From positions 10,325,340 to 10,389,339 of the forward strand of contig JALMQS010000055.1 in assembly GCA_024734495.1 (NCBI GenBank): a stretch of DNA of 64,000 nucleotides. The letters are read 5' to 3'. This document shows, in pieces, positions 10,780 through 22,444 of the stretch (positions are counted from its first letter, which is position 1; every line of letters starts with the position of its first letter). Source of the stretch: Forficula auricularia. Lineage: Eukaryota; Arthropoda; Insecta; Dermaptera; Forficulidae. Under the pieces are notes generated by a model. The model saw nothing but the letters and a program-made list of their open reading frames with translations. It was not told the origin of the DNA and searched no databases. The position numbers were made by a program, and so were the translations under genes.

Positions 10780-10838
10780 TTAAGGACAGACCTCGAGGAT
10801 CCATCCCTTGTGCTCCACGGACCATAGTTTGAGAAATG
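10780..10838. mobile_element. Solitary hAT-like terminus
   Basis: Reads CTCCACGGACCATAGTTTGA then GAAATGCAG. Its reverse complement begins CTGCATTTCTCAAACTATGG, like the end of many hAT MITEs. No partner end was found nearby, so this is probably a truncated copy. Confidence 0.35.
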
Positions 10839-10964
10839 CAGTTCTTATTTAAAATGTTTGCTTAGAATCTTACAAAAATCTAGTATGTTGAAATTTAAGG
10901 TAATTCTTTCTCGACAATTCACACAAAAAGTTTTAGCCTCGTAACCACTCTACTAGGTATACAG

Positions 10965-11560
10965 GTATGAAGTGAGCGTTTTTTTATGAAAATAAAACAC
11001 TACATTTTAGTGGCAAAGTAAAAATTTTTTATTCAAAGTATTGACCATTGCTCTCTACACATTTTGACCACCTTTCTGGCAATTTGTGGATACCACGCCA
11101 ATGGAAATGTTCGTCTTTTGAAGCAAACCAATCAGACACCCACTGTTCGACTTCTTCGTAGGAATCGAAGTGCTCCTCAGCCAATGCGTGTCCCATCGAT
11201 GAAAACAAATGGTAGTCGGAAGGGGCCAAGTCTGGTGAATACGGCGGGTGGGGTAGAAGCTCCCAGCCAAGTGTTTTGATTGTATCCTGAACCGTTTTGC
11301 TTTGTGTGCAGGCGCATTATCGTGTAACAAAATTACTTTGTCGTGTCTTCTGGCCCATTCTGGTCGTTTTTCGATCAATGCCTGGTTCAAATTGATCATT
11401 TGTTGTCTGTAGCGATTAGTATTAACAGTTTCACCAGGTTTTAGAAGCTCATGATACACCACACCTTTCTGATCCCATCAAACACAGAGCATGGCCTTCT
11501 TGCCAAATCGATCTGGTTTTTCAGTCGATGTTGATGGTTGTACATATGAACGGTGCTAAA
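10965..11560 (-). pseudogene. mariner transposase fragment (catalytic part), frameshifted
   Basis: The minus strand encodes the C-terminal part of a mariner transposase. It reads KPDRFGKKAMLCV, a TGA where W is usual, WDQKGVVYHELLKPGETVN, then LLHDNAPAHKAK (second catalytic Asp in HDNAPAH). A frame change near 11,270 follows, after which the continuing frame reads SDYHLFSSMGHAL (third acidic position, DYHLF) through NGQYFE to the stop at 11,029. Upstream similarity ends near 11,555, so the N-terminal DNA-binding region and one TIR are missing. A candidate remaining end lies near 10,965-10,985. Non-functional. Confidence 0.8.
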
Positions 11561-14220
11561 ATTTTAGATTATGTTTTTTTAAAGTGACTGTACTTCTCAC
11601 ATTACTATATTCTCTTTATGAATTGATCGTTTCCAAGCCATTGACTTTATATCCCCTCCACTAAAAATAATCGCCCAAATATGTTTTTTTTTATTTATCA
11701 AAAATACGAGCTAAATAATTTCAATTTTTTTTTAAGTTATTCCGAATATATTATTCTAACAAATATTAGTTTTTCATCAAGATGGTGAAAGTTCTTCAAT
11801 GAAAAAAAATAAAATAATGATAATTTTCCCCACCCTTTTCCAATCTACCATATTATATGTAAAAAATTTCATTTTTAATTCCAATTATTTCATGTTTAGT
11901 GTGGTAAATCGTCTTTAAATTTTAACAGTGTGTTTATTATGCTTTTAATGACTTAAATTCCAAGTTTCGAAGACTTCTTGAATTTTCGCATTTGTGAAAG
12001 AACTACTTTAAAATTAGACGTTTCCAAATAACGTTTGGGAATTTACATTTTCAGATGCTTTCATTATTATCACTGAATGAAAAACACTTCAATAATTATT
12101 TTTTTCTGTATTTCTAAGTTATCCAACACTCTAGAGAACAATAAGAGTGATTTACTTTGTTATATGAATTGTACTTGTTGAACAAAATTCTTACAAAAGC
12201 TTCCCTCGCTCTGCCTTTCACCCTCCTCCCCCATTTTAGCAATGCCGCCCTTTGCGAATCGTAAACAATTGGAAATATAAGTTATTTAATTAAAACCAAA
12301 GAGGAAACTTGACAAAAGTTACCAAACGCCATTATATATACATATATATTGAAAATAATAATTCATTCAATATTTACAGGTATATATATATAAAATGGAA
12401 TAGGGGAAATATCCATTTATTCAAATGTACTAAAGAAATAAATAAAATTATTCTATTTTAACTTTTGTTTTAATTTTCAATCAAGTCTTTTAAGAATAAG
12501 AGAAAGTAACTTTTCAAAAGAAAGTAAAATTTTTGTTTCTTTGAATTCTATTCTTCATCTATAAATTCCAATTAGAAGAATGTAATTAAAGTTTTATTCT
12601 TAACAGGAAAAGCTTGATTTGTATTAAAAAAGTATTTTTTGACTAATGGATATTAATTATAACACTCAAATTTGAAGTAAAGTGGAAAATATTTGCAAGA
12701 CTTTTCTAATGCTTGAACAATAAGGCTAAAATTTGGCAAAGATGCAGCTTGTTAATAGATACATTTGTAAGATAAAGCATACAGATAATTAAATGGGAGT
12801 TTATTTTAATGAAATTTCAAGCTGAAATCATCTATAGTTTTTATGGTTTCGTTTAAAAGTAAAACGGAACCGTATTAGTATCAATACAATGTATGTCTTG
12901 TCTATCTAGCTCGTATAATAAATATGGAGAAAATTTGAAATTTACAACTTATATGTAATCATTTTTTCCGAAATCAAAAAATGTATTAAACTTTTAATCG
13001 AATGATTTTTTGGGGAGTGTCGAATTTTTTATGGAGTTTAAAATAAAAAAAATGTTTTTTTTATTACGGGACATTAGCTATACCTGTATAAGTGTATATA
13101 TCTCCTTAAGGATAATTTGTTTATATTTAATTCACTTTAAAATGACGGTGAGTGAGAACCATTTTTATGTGATTTTTGTAGCTGTTGGATTTCAGAAATA
13201 TTTGTAGTTCAACTTAAAATCATGAAAAAATTCGTCGAATTTCCTCATTCTTTCCTTATTAATGACAAATAAGAATGGATTTTCTATCTCAACTATTTCG
13301 ATATGCGAGCCCTGATTTCTATTTATGAATCAACAACTCTGCTACCTTCGGTAAAACTAAATTTTTTCAATTAAATATCAAATCCGTCTCCATGTAAAAT
13401 TTCAAGAAGATCATCAACTCGGTCGAACTCAGTCAATATTTGGTTTCTAGATTCTATCCAGGCGTACAAACAGAGGAACTAAGTTAAATACAAATAAGTA
13501 AATTAAAAAAAAATAATCGATAAAGCAATAAAATAATAAAATAAATCAGTAAATAGGGTTATAGCTATTGAATTTGAAATGTGAGTAATTTGCAGAAGTT
13601 ATGTTCAAACAACCACTTTTGTCTATTCCCTGTCCTTTATAGAACTTTAGAATTAATACTAAAGTTAAGAGAAAGAGAGAGGGGGCAGGCGGGGGGGGGG
13701 GGGGGAGGGACGTGTCGTTAAAAACCTGTTTTGCGGTTTCAACCCGGCTCTTGATCCATTTGTAAATTTAAATTCAGGTTATTTAATCCAAAAGGATTCT
13801 ATTGTCAAGAAAATTTGGAAATTCAAATCAACCTTGCCATCTAAGAGAATAGAACCTTTCAAAAAGGGTGAAATTATATATAACATCAAGAGAAGACTTT
13901 CGATTTTGTGCCTTGCCATTTCTGAGATCCGATATCAAAGGGAAAGAAAGCATGAAGAAACATTCTTAATTACATCATAATTTAATTATCTAACGACATT
14001 CCAATGTTTTTACAAAAAATATTTTTTTCCTTGAAATTCACACTTTTGCGCTATTTTTCTTTTATTTGAATAATTAATTTCCAGTTTTATATACTTCTCT
14101 CACTTACACACTCTGGGATTATTTTCATCTTCCACATTAATTATTGTTTAATTGAAAATTCGTAGGGATGGTGGCAAATTTTTTTTTTTTTTTTGAAAAC
14201 AAAAATTAATCAGAGTTGAA
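11561..14220. other. Long AT-rich stretch without genes
   Basis: No recognised ORF. Holds a minus-strand copy of a small dispersed repeat at about 12,845-12,935 (GTAAAACGGAACCGT, related to 48,540-48,600), TA runs near 12,335-12,390, the inverted copy of the AGTAGCAGA tail at 13,326-13,376, and a G-run at about 13,691-13,706. Confidence 0.5.
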
Positions 14221-14249
14221 CGTTTCGTAGATTTATTTCGCTTCTTCAG
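14221..14249 (-). repeat. CTGAAGAAG-CGAAACG motif, minus
   Basis: Reverse complement reads CTGAAGAAGCGAAATAAATC then TACGAAACG, the same bipartite motif as at 39,831 but with little stem between the halves. Confidence 0.4.
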
Positions 14250-14339
14250 AAATTTGAATTCGAAATAGAATGATGAATCTATCAAATCAGATTATTTTTT
14301 GTGAATTATTTAAGAAATGATATTGTGTCAGCAATTGCC

Positions 14340-14410
14340 GATAAAGTGGACCACATTGATAGCCGTCTTAGACCGCATGCGGTCTTCGGGCCGCAGGTTG
14401 GAGAAGCCTG
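14340..14410. mobile_element. Solitary hAT terminus
   Basis: GACCGCATGCGGTCTTCGGG, then CCGCAGGTTGGAGAAGCCTG at the end. The reverse complement, CAGGCTTCTCCAACCTGCGG, is the CAGG...CCAACC...GCGG type of hAT end also seen at 52,840. The opposite end was not found upstream. Confidence 0.55.
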
Positions 14411-14673
14411 ATTTAGTTGAATCAAAACTTCTTTTAAAATATTAAATTATTAAGTTAATTAATTTTAAACTATTTCAATTATTTTTTATAAATAATTAAG
14501 TAAAACGTTCATTAAATAGTCCCTTAAAGCTAAAAAATCCTGTTACATTAAAATAATCCATTATAGACCAATATAGGGCTCAAAATTCTTAAAATTTCAT
14601 GATCGCTATAGATCTAATACTGTGATCAAAAAGTAAGGTGAATTTGTTTATAAAATGTAAATTCTTAAATTTA

Positions 14674-15057
14674 TTATTCCAAATCAATTTCATCCCCTTC
14701 AAAGTAATCCCCGCCCGATAAAACGCACTTTTTCCTACGATTTTTCCAGTCCTCGAAACAGTTGGAATAGTCATTTTCCGGTATAGCCTTCAAGACCTTC
14801 TTTGATTCAGTTTTTATCTCCTCAATCGTGTCAAAACGACGTCCCCGCATTGGCCTCTTGAGTTTGCTGAATAGCCAGAAGTCGCACGCAGCCAAATCAG
14901 TCGAATACGATGGTCGCGGAACGATTTGAGTCGAGTTTTTGGCAAAAAAGTCGCGAAGAACCAATGCAGTATGACATAGTGCATTATGGTGATGAAGGAA
15001 CCAAGAGTTGTTCGCCCATAATTCCGGTCGTTTCAGACGAATAGCTTCACGCAACAC
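14674..15057 (-). pseudogene. mariner transposase, catalytic half
   Basis: This 127-codon frame covers the end of the DD34D core: SWFLHHHNALCHTALVLRDF, QIVPRPSYSTDLAACDFWLF, then KLKRPMRG and the C-terminal CVLSGGDYFEGDEIDLE. The acidic residue in the usual HHDNA motif is replaced by His (HHHNA). The later catalytic Asp in CDFWLF is kept. Even apart from the frameshifts, the enzyme would be inactive. Mariner identity is certain from the order of motifs. Confidence 0.85.
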
Positions 15058-15205
15058 TATCAGCGAGATCTCTAATTGTCAATTGACGATTTTCAAGCAC
15101 CAAATCTTTGATTTTTTGGACGTGGCCCTCGTCGGTATATGTTGTTGGTCGCCCAGAGCGCGGTTCGTCTTCAACGCGTTCTCGGCCCTCTTTGAACTCA
15201 TTGTA
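15058..15205 (-). pseudogene. mariner transposase, linker region, interrupted
   Basis: In shifted frames the minus strand reads the linker between the DNA-binding and catalytic domains (EFKEGRERVEDEPRSGRP type). The MITE at 15,206-15,698 cuts this region. The other side continues at 15,701. Confidence 0.6.
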
Positions 15206-15698
15206 CAGGGTGATTCAATAAGGGTGACGAGGTACCATATCTCAGGAACTAATAATCGTAGAAGTTTGGGAAAAAATCCTTCAGAGGAAATCGACCAAGA
15301 AAAATTGCTGGAAATATTTTTTAAGTTCATACGTCCACCGCTAGGTGGCTAAATAGCTTCGATCGTATAAAAAAATGCAATTTTCTCAAAAATTTTCCTA
15401 TATAAGTTTAGAAATGAATACTCTCACGTTAATGCCACTATAATAGTCCATCTTTTTGATAAATGACTTTTTATTGTAGGACGTAAAATAAAGGCGGGAG
15501 GGGATGCTAAACTTTTATGGACTCTAGAGTCTATAACTTAAGTTTGACTTAACGGAAATTTGTTAACAAGGTCTGGTTCAAGAAAGGAAGGTTTGGTGAA
15601 TAAAATAAAATATTTCCTCTGAAGGATTTTTTTCCCAAACTTCTACGATTGTTAGTTCCTGAGATATGGTGCCTCGTCACCCTTATTGAATCACCCGG
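15206..15698. mobile_element. MITE nested in the mariner, 493 bp, long TIRs
   Basis: Left arm CAGGGTGATTCAATAAGGGT and right arm ACCCTTATTGAATCACCCGG open inverted repeats that extend about 85 bp with few mismatches. TA flanks both sides (15,204-15,205 and 15,699-15,700), as for Tc1/mariner-superfamily MITEs. Removing it rejoins the mariner text TTG-TA-CAACTTATAAACG, which fixes the boundaries. Confidence 0.85.
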
Positions 15699-15700
15699 TA

Positions 15701-15834
15701 CAACTTATAAACGTTTTGTGAGCCATAGTTTGATCACCAAAGGCCTTCCGCAACATTTTCAACGTGTCCACACAAGAATATTCGCTCCGCAAACAAAATT
15801 TGATGCAAGTTCTTTGCTCAACAAAATCACCCAT
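15701..15834 (-). pseudogene. mariner transposase, N-terminal fragment
   Basis: Minus-strand start MGDFVEQRTCIKFCLR (ATG at 15,834-15,832), then DTLKMLRKAFGDQTMAHKTF. This is the helix-turn-helix region of a mariner transposase with its natural start. One base is missing just before the MITE, moving the frame. Confidence 0.8.
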
Positions 15835-16139
15835 TGTAAAAATCAAAAAATTCACTTTTGGTTGTTTACAAAAACACGTGTAACTCGGAGATAATTAAAC
15901 CTTTTGACAAACAGACGCTTGGCAAATGTTATAGACCCTAGGAAAAAAAATTTGCCTGCCTTCCTAATACACGGGAGATTTAATTGACAATTTCACCTTA
16001 CTTTTTGATCACAGTAGTATATAAAACTGCCAATAATTATTAGTAGGTTATAACTTCCCTAGTTATAATCTTTGAATGGCCACTAGATGGACATGAAAAC
16101 GTCTCCAGAAAGAAGCCACTGATTTTAGAGATCTTATTA

Positions 16140-16466
16140 TTTATGTCAACACATTCGACAAAGTGAGTGCCGCGGCACACTGATGTAACCTGGTCATTAG
16201 TTGGTGAAAAATGTCAAATTTTATCAAGATAATTCACCTACACATAGCTGAGAGTTATGAGAGCAGCCTTTTCAAAGATTGATCCAAATTTTGATCGCCT
16301 GTGCTCAGTTAAGCAGGCTCACATTTCTCATTAAACATCTTTTCATATTTTAATGATTTTAATAATAAATAAATATTAAGTAAACATTGGTTTTTTCTTT
16401 GGTGAACCTTTTAAAATTTCTTGATTTGATAGGTGTACCCTGAACACAAAAGTTTGCGGAACACTG
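16140..16466. mobile_element. Degraded hAT-like element
   Basis: The left part reads GTGCCGCGGCACACTGATGT. The right end reads GTTTGCGGAACACTG, whose complement CAGTGTTCCGCAAACTT is a common hAT end. The left terminus cannot be placed exactly and no target duplication is clear. Confidence 0.4.
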
Positions 16467-16589
16467 GTCTAATGGACTCAACTGTGAAAGATATATAGTG
16501 AAAGTTGATGTTCTATGGACTGGAATCTTTATGTCAAGAATCCCTCCTGTACATCTAGTACAAAGTACAAATAACACAATTTCTTTCAA

Positions 16590-16640
16590 TTTATAAAAAT
16601 TCTGCTACTCTTAGCAAAAAGAAACTTTCAATTTAACCTA
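16590..16640 (-). repeat. AGTAGCAGA tail motif, minus copy
   Basis: TATAAAAATTCTGCTACTCT then TAGCAAAAAG and CTTTCAATTTAA. The reverse complement nearly equals 50,365-50,405, the outer end of a Penelope-like unit. Confidence 0.5.
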
Positions 16641-16825
16641 AGATATACTTTCGTTTATTAGGTAGGCTAATCAAGCCCTATTTGTTTTAATAAGGAGTGA
16701 TTCAAAAATGAATCTCCTGCACACACGAATAGGAGTGTGCCGAGTCTTGAAAAACATTTACTTATATATTTTTTTTTATCTAGGTACTTCTTAATTCTAA
16801 AAATTTCAATTTATATATTTATTAT

Positions 16826-17312
16826 TAAGAATTGACCTTAAATTTAGAATCTTTCTTAATAATATAGGTATATTGTTTTTAAACATCTAGTTGATTTTTG
16901 AAAAAATTTACCATCTAATTTTCAAAAAAAAGATACTTAATTTTTTCGATTTATTAAATAAATGAATAAATAGTCCGCAGCCGAAAACTTTTTTCTGTTA
17001 AGCTCTATTTTTTGCTTTTCAGCTTGAATTGATTGGAGTGAAGAATTGATTTTCTTCTTATATTTATATTGCTAGGGAGAGATTTTTGTCTCAGGGCTTA
17101 GATCAACTGCCCAGAAAGTATGTTGATTCTCAGGTTCATCTCCTGACGGGATGAACCCCTTCTGATAAGCAATATAATATTATTTCTACTAAAATCCTTG
17201 AAAATTTGACCTTAGAATTTTTCTTAATAATATATATTGGTTTCAGCCATCTAGTTGATTTTTGAAAAATTTACGATCTAATTTTCAAAAAAAGATACTT
17301 AATTCTTTAAAT
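16826..17312 (+). repeat. Direct repeat pair of about 120 bp
   Basis: About 16,826-16,950 and 17,202-17,312 are direct copies. Both carry GACCTTA, TTTCTTAATAATATA, CATCTAGTTGATTTTTGAAA and AGATACTTAATT in order. The spacer is about 250 bp with no ORF. Confidence 0.7.
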
Positions 17313-17334
17313 ATATTTTTTTTACTTTACCATA

Positions 17335-18116
17335 CAGGGTCTGGTCAAGTATTGTAATCATGCTTGAAAAAAGTGTTTTTTCTTTCTTTTTTTCAAAATA
17401 TCTCAAAAACGGTAGAAAGTATTTTGATTAAAAAAATTGAGCGAAACCATGGCATTTTGGTCTACAAAAAAGCTCTAATAAGTGAACATCAAAAAAATTA
17501 TATTTTTCGAGATAACAATTGTTTTGTCAAAATGTCTGTTAGTTAGTCTGTCTGGTTGTCCGTTAGTTATCTGTGCGTTACCAAATTTATGTGGTCGAGC
17601 TAGCTCAAAAACTAGTGGGAAGTCGAAACCAAATTTCACACGTAGTTTTGGTCTATTGAGATTAAGAGCTGATTAGATTTTGGTGCATATTTGACCCAAA
17701 ATTAAGGGGTGTGGAGGGGGGTTAAAAATTAAAAATCCAGGCTATTTGAGCAAACTCAACCAAATTTTGGATACATAATCAGTGGACCCGCAGAAGTCTA
17801 AAAATGCAAAAACTAACCGCCAAAAATGGGGGAGGGGGGGGGTCAAAAAATGAAAATCTTGGCCATTTACCAAACTCAACTAAATTTTGTATACATAATC
17901 AGTGGGATCCCAGAAATCTTAAAATGCAAAAACTAACCCCCCAAAATGGTGGAGGGGGGTCAAAAAATGAAAATCTAGGCCCGTATACCAATTTCAACCA
18001 AATTTTGTATAGACAATCAGTGTGCCCCCAGGAGTCTAAAAATGCAAAAACTAACCCCCTTACATGATTATAAATAATTTTATTAAATATTGTATATAAG
18101 TGAGGGGCCAGGTTGT
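17335..18116. mobile_element. Module-bearing repeat, possible TA-flanked MITE
   Basis: Three tandem modules of about 115 bp (from about 17,717, 17,830 and 17,946) share AACTCAACCAAATTTT, TACATAATCAGTGG and AAAATGCAAAAACTAAC, each followed by a G-run and GTCAAAAAATGAAAATC. The same modules occur twice in each of the Helitrons at 21.5 and 30.9 kb. Weak ends CAGGGTCTGG (17,335) and CCAGGTTG (18,116), flanked by TA, suggest a DNA transposon, but the TIRs are short and imperfect. The left half resembles the repeat at 3,990-4,420. Confidence 0.5.
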
Positions 18117-19269
18117 ATGGTAAAGACAAGTGGATGGCCACATCAGAACACGTCAGCTTATTTTATTGCCCATTAACGATGCTCTGAGACAAATAGGTAC
18201 CTCAATTAAAGCAGATACAAGTATAATTTATTGCAAAAATATAAACCATTTAATTAATTAATTGATTCATTAGTTTGGGTCTTAAATCACAATCAAGCAG
18301 TGTGAAACATCAATTTTTTTATTCTCCAATTTTCTGGATTTTTCATCCAAAATTCTGAAATTAGAAAGCCAAAAATTAAAAAAAATAAAGTGCAGACTTA
18401 TAACACTGTAGTTGCAATATGTTAATTTATTTATCTAAATGATAGTTTTATAGTAACGATGAACCTTGAAAATATTTTCGGAAAATTTTCACGTACCATG
18501 TAAAAAATTATTTTCATTTTCAGTGTCCGAGACTTTTCATTTTTCCTTCAATTTTGTAATTGAGTTTTTTTTAACTACTTATAAAATATATAAATAATTA
18601 AATTTTCAATTTATTGCCGAAATATAAAGATTTTAATTAATTTTGACTTTTTCCCATGAGTGGAAAAAAATGCCTTTTCTTATCTATTTCTAGCCAGGTA
18701 TATTTCGATATTAAATATAATCTTATCCATAAAAAATAAAAGTTTCACTGAACCTTTATTTTATTCAATCCGAATTTTTGCAATATGCTTTCAACTTTAC
18801 TTTCTTACCGCCGCATTAAACTTTCTTTTTCTTTTCGAAACCACTTTTTCCTTTCTCTTTTTATTCTCTTTCTCTCTCATTCTCCATCTCAATATATTCT
18901 TTATCCTATATATAATTCCATCCCCTTAGGTTATATTGCTTAAGTTTCTCAATTGAATACCATTTTTTCAATATCATTAAATTAAAACATAATTATTATC
19001 GAAAATGAATTTAGGTCGAATCAAAGATTTTAATAGATATGTTTATATTGCATGTAGGAGGGTCCTGTTGATTTTTGAGAATAAATTCAATCTTTCTTTC
19101 TTAAATAGACACTCATTTCTTAGCACATAATTATTATATTTATAAAACCGTCAAGTACGAGTGAAGTCACATATTGACTGTTGAGTCTGCACATACCTCA
19201 TAAATGAACATCTAAATTCGAATCTATCTCTAGTAGGGATGTTCCAAATACTCTTTAATTATTTTCGCC
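18117..19269. other. AT-rich, nothing recognised
   Basis: One low-complexity frame of about 89 codons (18,660-18,929) consists of F, L, I and Y from a T/C-rich tract and has no recognisable family. Confidence 0.5.
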
Positions 19270-19279
19270 AATATAAATA

Positions 19280-19562
19280 AAGAGGCGACTGTGGGTCAGT
19301 GGTCAAAATGTCGGGCCGCTATCCTGAAGTATGCTAGTTCGAGACTGAGTCTCGGGAGGTATTTGCAGTCGCCTCCTCTTGGAAAGCAATGGCAACATAC
19401 CAAGAGTATAATTTCCAAGTTAACCTCTCCAAACTAGCCGTTCGGAACCGGCGTTAAAAATTAGGTCCCGTATATCTGTGTAAAACAGCTAAACACACTC
19501 AGCACAGGTATATGTGAGAGGTGCCGAAACGTCAGGGAGACCTGATATGGCACTTAATGAAG
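19280..19562 (+). mobile_element. tRNA-derived SINE, copy 1 (283 bp)
   Basis: Bounded by a perfect 10-bp target duplication AATATAAATA (19,270-19,279 and 19,563-19,572). The head has a box A-like GTGGGTCAGTGGT and a box B-like GTTCGAGACT, spaced as in a tRNA-derived RNA polymerase III promoter. The body is about 85% like the copy at 29,729. It also contains GCCGAAACGTCA near the 3' end. Confidence 0.85.
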
Positions 19563-19572
19563 AATATAAATA

Positions 19573-20097
19573 CGAATTTAAAGAATTTGTAATATTTTAT
19601 AAAGTTATGTCAGCGTACAGCCAAGGTGAAACTGGAGAAAGAGGTCAGTTTGTTAACACAAATATGTGCCAAATTTCAGTTCACTAGCTCGCCATATGAC
19701 TGACAACCGATTTCTGTCAATATGATTGGAAGTCGATAGCCCTAGCAATTACGTAATGCAGATCAATTATTATCAGAGGCGCGAGAGGGTCAGGGCAAAA
19801 AGCTCAAAAAAACAACATTTTTTTACATTTAATAAATATTTATACATCCAACTCTTTTTTTTTTTACACGGTAGATACGTTACTCAGAAATTTGTTTAAA
19901 AAAGTCTAATAAAAGATGAATGTAATTTCCAATTATTTTTCATAAATTTAAAAAACTCCCTTATAAAATAATGAAAAACCAGAAAAAGGAACCCTGTAAC
20001 TTAAAATTCGTCTATTAAAAGAGTTGGGGCTATTTAAATAAAAATAATATATATATATATGTGCTATGAAGTCCATCTGTCCAAAGTCTTCTTTGGG
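19573..20097. other. No gene recognised
   Basis: Ordinary AT-rich text, T-run near 19,855-19,864 and TA run near 20,048-20,060. Confidence 0.5.
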
Positions 20098-20362
20098 GAA
20101 TCGAAACAGATGAATTTTGTTCGAATATTCAATAATAAATTTTATTTGGAATGTTTAATGTTAACGTTAGATGAATGCGAAAGTTAAAACTTTTTATCAG
20201 GTCACTGCCCAATTTTGGTGCAATTGGGACCTGGTTCGTTTTGATACTGAACCAAGAGTTGAAAAAAAAGTTTTAACTTTCGCGTTCATCTAACGTTAAC
20301 ATTAAACATTCCAAATAAAATGTATTATTGAATGTTCGAACAAAATTCATCTGTTTCGATTC
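20098..20362. mobile_element. Foldback element, 265 bp
   Basis: Left arm from GAATCGAAACAGATGAATTT and right arm to AAATTCATCTGTTTCGATTC pair over about 95 bp with few mismatches, around a spacer of about 70 bp holding CAATTTTGGTGCAATTGG. No ORF and no clear target duplication. Confidence 0.75.
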
Positions 20363-21488
20363 AAAATGTGTTGTTTTTTCAGAAAATTGAGGCTGATGTT
20401 TATTAATATTTCTAACGTTTAGGTTGAACAAAATATGTTAAAATCCACAATCACAATACTTCTTCAAAGCCTTTTAGAACAATGAATTAAGGCAACCCAT
20501 TCTCTGCCTGGGTACAAAAGGAAAAGGGAAACCTTTTTTAAAACCCTAAGAGTGGGATTTGTCTACCTGAGAATAATTAATTTGATTACGAAAAAACCTA
20601 TCAAAAACAATTTTGTCGAAGGTGATACCGTGACAGATCGAATTGTCACCCCGAAAACCCCCTAACCCCTGAATTTCTTCAAAATCGGTAGAGTCGATTT
20701 CAAAATAGAACCAAGATACAAATATATAAACAAATAAATATACAATTTTTGCTCGTTTAATAAGAGTAGATAGATAAACTATATTTAATAACCTCCCAAT
20801 TAATCACATTACACAAATCCACGGATGATTTTGGTTATAATAAAATTGTTTATTTAATTCTCTAATTTCAAATAAATTTTCCTTAGATTATCCGTAGTTG
20901 AATTTTATACACAGTTCAATTTGTTTTAGAAAATTGGACGATGTTATCTTTATCAAACTTTTTTTTCTTTAATAAATAATCGAGATGCAAATAATCTACT
21001 GTAAGAGAGTTAATTTTTCTCTGAATTCTATTAGAGTAATTGATGATAAACGAATTCTCTCTGCACTCTTGACTTAATTCAGAAGTCAGCACAAAAATTC
21101 ATGAATATTCAACCGTGATTAAAAATGCTTGACCTCTATGGTTAACTTTGCAGCAACCTTTTCATTCTTTTGCTTTAGTACAAAAGATTTTCATCATACC
21201 CAGAAATTATAATGAAACTTAATTTTATTTTTTATTTTCCTTTTATATTTGATTTTTTTTTAATTATTCTTAGTGAACATTTACGACTTAACCTCATTAC
21301 GAAATTTCCCTAAAAGTTCTGGAAAAATTGTCATATCTTATATTTAAATAGTGTTTTAGTTGTTTCTCCTTTAAAATTTAAATTAAAAAAAAAAAAAATT
21401 AGCGAGCGAGCCTGTAGGTCCTAAATGTAACCTTCAGCCATATTTTAAGTTTCTATTCTGAATATACTTCCAAAGGAAAAAAACATAA
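20363..21488. other. No gene recognised
   Basis: AT-rich. Text at 20,640-20,740 (GTCACCCCGAAAACCCCCTA, AAATCGGTAGAGTCGATTTC) resembles the sort of repeat into which the BEL element inserted at 34,118. Otherwise nothing supported. Confidence 0.4.
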
Positions 21489-22444
21489 TCTATATATATA
21501 CAGTATATATAATTAAGGATTTGTCTTTACATTGATCCAAATCACGCCAAATTTTAGTTTCAAAGTTATGAACGAAAACACCCTCAACAAAAGTCGTGTC
21601 TGTCTGTTTCAGTGGTTTCCGCGAAAAGTTGCTCACTATTCACGTCAAAACGCCTGAAGGGATTATTATGAAATTTCATATTTGCATCAGTGTCTTCTAA
21701 CTTACGTTTTTAGCTATATAACATTTTGATATTTTGACCCCAAAAAGGGGTTTGGGGGGGGGAGGAGGCGAACGAATGAAAATTATAAAATAACTTTTTG
21801 TTTAAAAAAATTCCACCCAAAAAGGGGGGAGGGTCAAAATATGAAAATTCTTGCTCTTGGACTAAACTCAGCCAAATTTTGTATACATAATCTGTGGGTC
21901 ACAAGAAGGCTAGAAATGCAAAAACTAATCACCCAAAGGGGGCGGGGGAGTCAAAAAATGAAAATTCTTACCCTTATAGCCAATTTAACCAAATATTGTA
22001 TATATAATCTATGGGTCACTAGAAGGCTAGAAATGCAAAAACTGTGTGCGGGGGGTGGAATGGAGTAGGGGTGGGTTAGGGTATGGGGTGTAGGGGTGGT
22101 ATGAGGGTCCAGGGGTGGTGCGGGGTGGAGTCCGGGGGGCGTGCGGGGGTGGGGTCCAGGATCCTAGGGGGGTTCAGGGTGGAGTGGGGGGTTCAGGTGA
22201 GGCTCCAGAGGCGTAGTGGGGTGGGGTGGCGTGGGGTGGTTGGGTGAGGGCGGGGGTTTAGGGCATGGGGTGGGGTTCAGGGTAGGGTCGGGGTGGTGGT
22301 GTGGGGCGGGGGTTGGGGTGCTGGGTGGGTTTCGGGGGGTGGTGGGTGGGAGTGGGGTGTGAGGGTAGGGTTCGTGGGTTGGGGGTCCAGGGGGCGTGCC
22401 ACCTGGATAGCAAGAGTGCCGCCGAAGGCGGGCCTTGCAGCTAG
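21489..22444 (+). mobile_element. Non-autonomous Helitron A, 956 bp
   Basis: Starts TCTATATATATACAG after an A and ends with a hairpin (GCCGCCGAAGGCGGGC) and CTTGCAGCTAG followed by T. TC start, A/T target, subterminal hairpin and CTAG end (CTRR) are Helitron hallmarks. No Rep/helicase. Contains two of the GTATACATAATC modules (about 21,822-22,040), then a strongly G-rich top strand (22,040-22,400). Same family as 30,929, 49,138 and 59,152. Confidence 0.85.

Larger units (their letters stand above)
14620..16014 (-). mobile_element. mariner element with both TIRs, interrupted by a MITE
   Basis: TIRs CTGTGATCAAAAAGTAAGGT (from 14,620) and ACCTTACTTTTTGATCACAG (to 16,014) are perfect inverted repeats, with TA at 14,618-14,619 and 16,015-16,016. 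The total of 1,395 bp includes a 493-bp nested MITE, leaving about 900 bp, somewhat short of a full mariner (about 1.3 kb). The transposase lies on the minus strand in two pieces. Confidence 0.85.

Noticed and set aside
17804..18141. Frames with internal repeats MQKLT..GGGG..KNENL
   Set aside because: They translate the tandem non-coding module shared with Helitrons; the repeat is at the DNA level and is out of frame in other copies.
18660..18929. 89-codon hydrophobic frame that could look like a membrane protein
   Set aside because: T/C-rich low-complexity tract; no known family, no conserved charged residues, no splice or promoter context.
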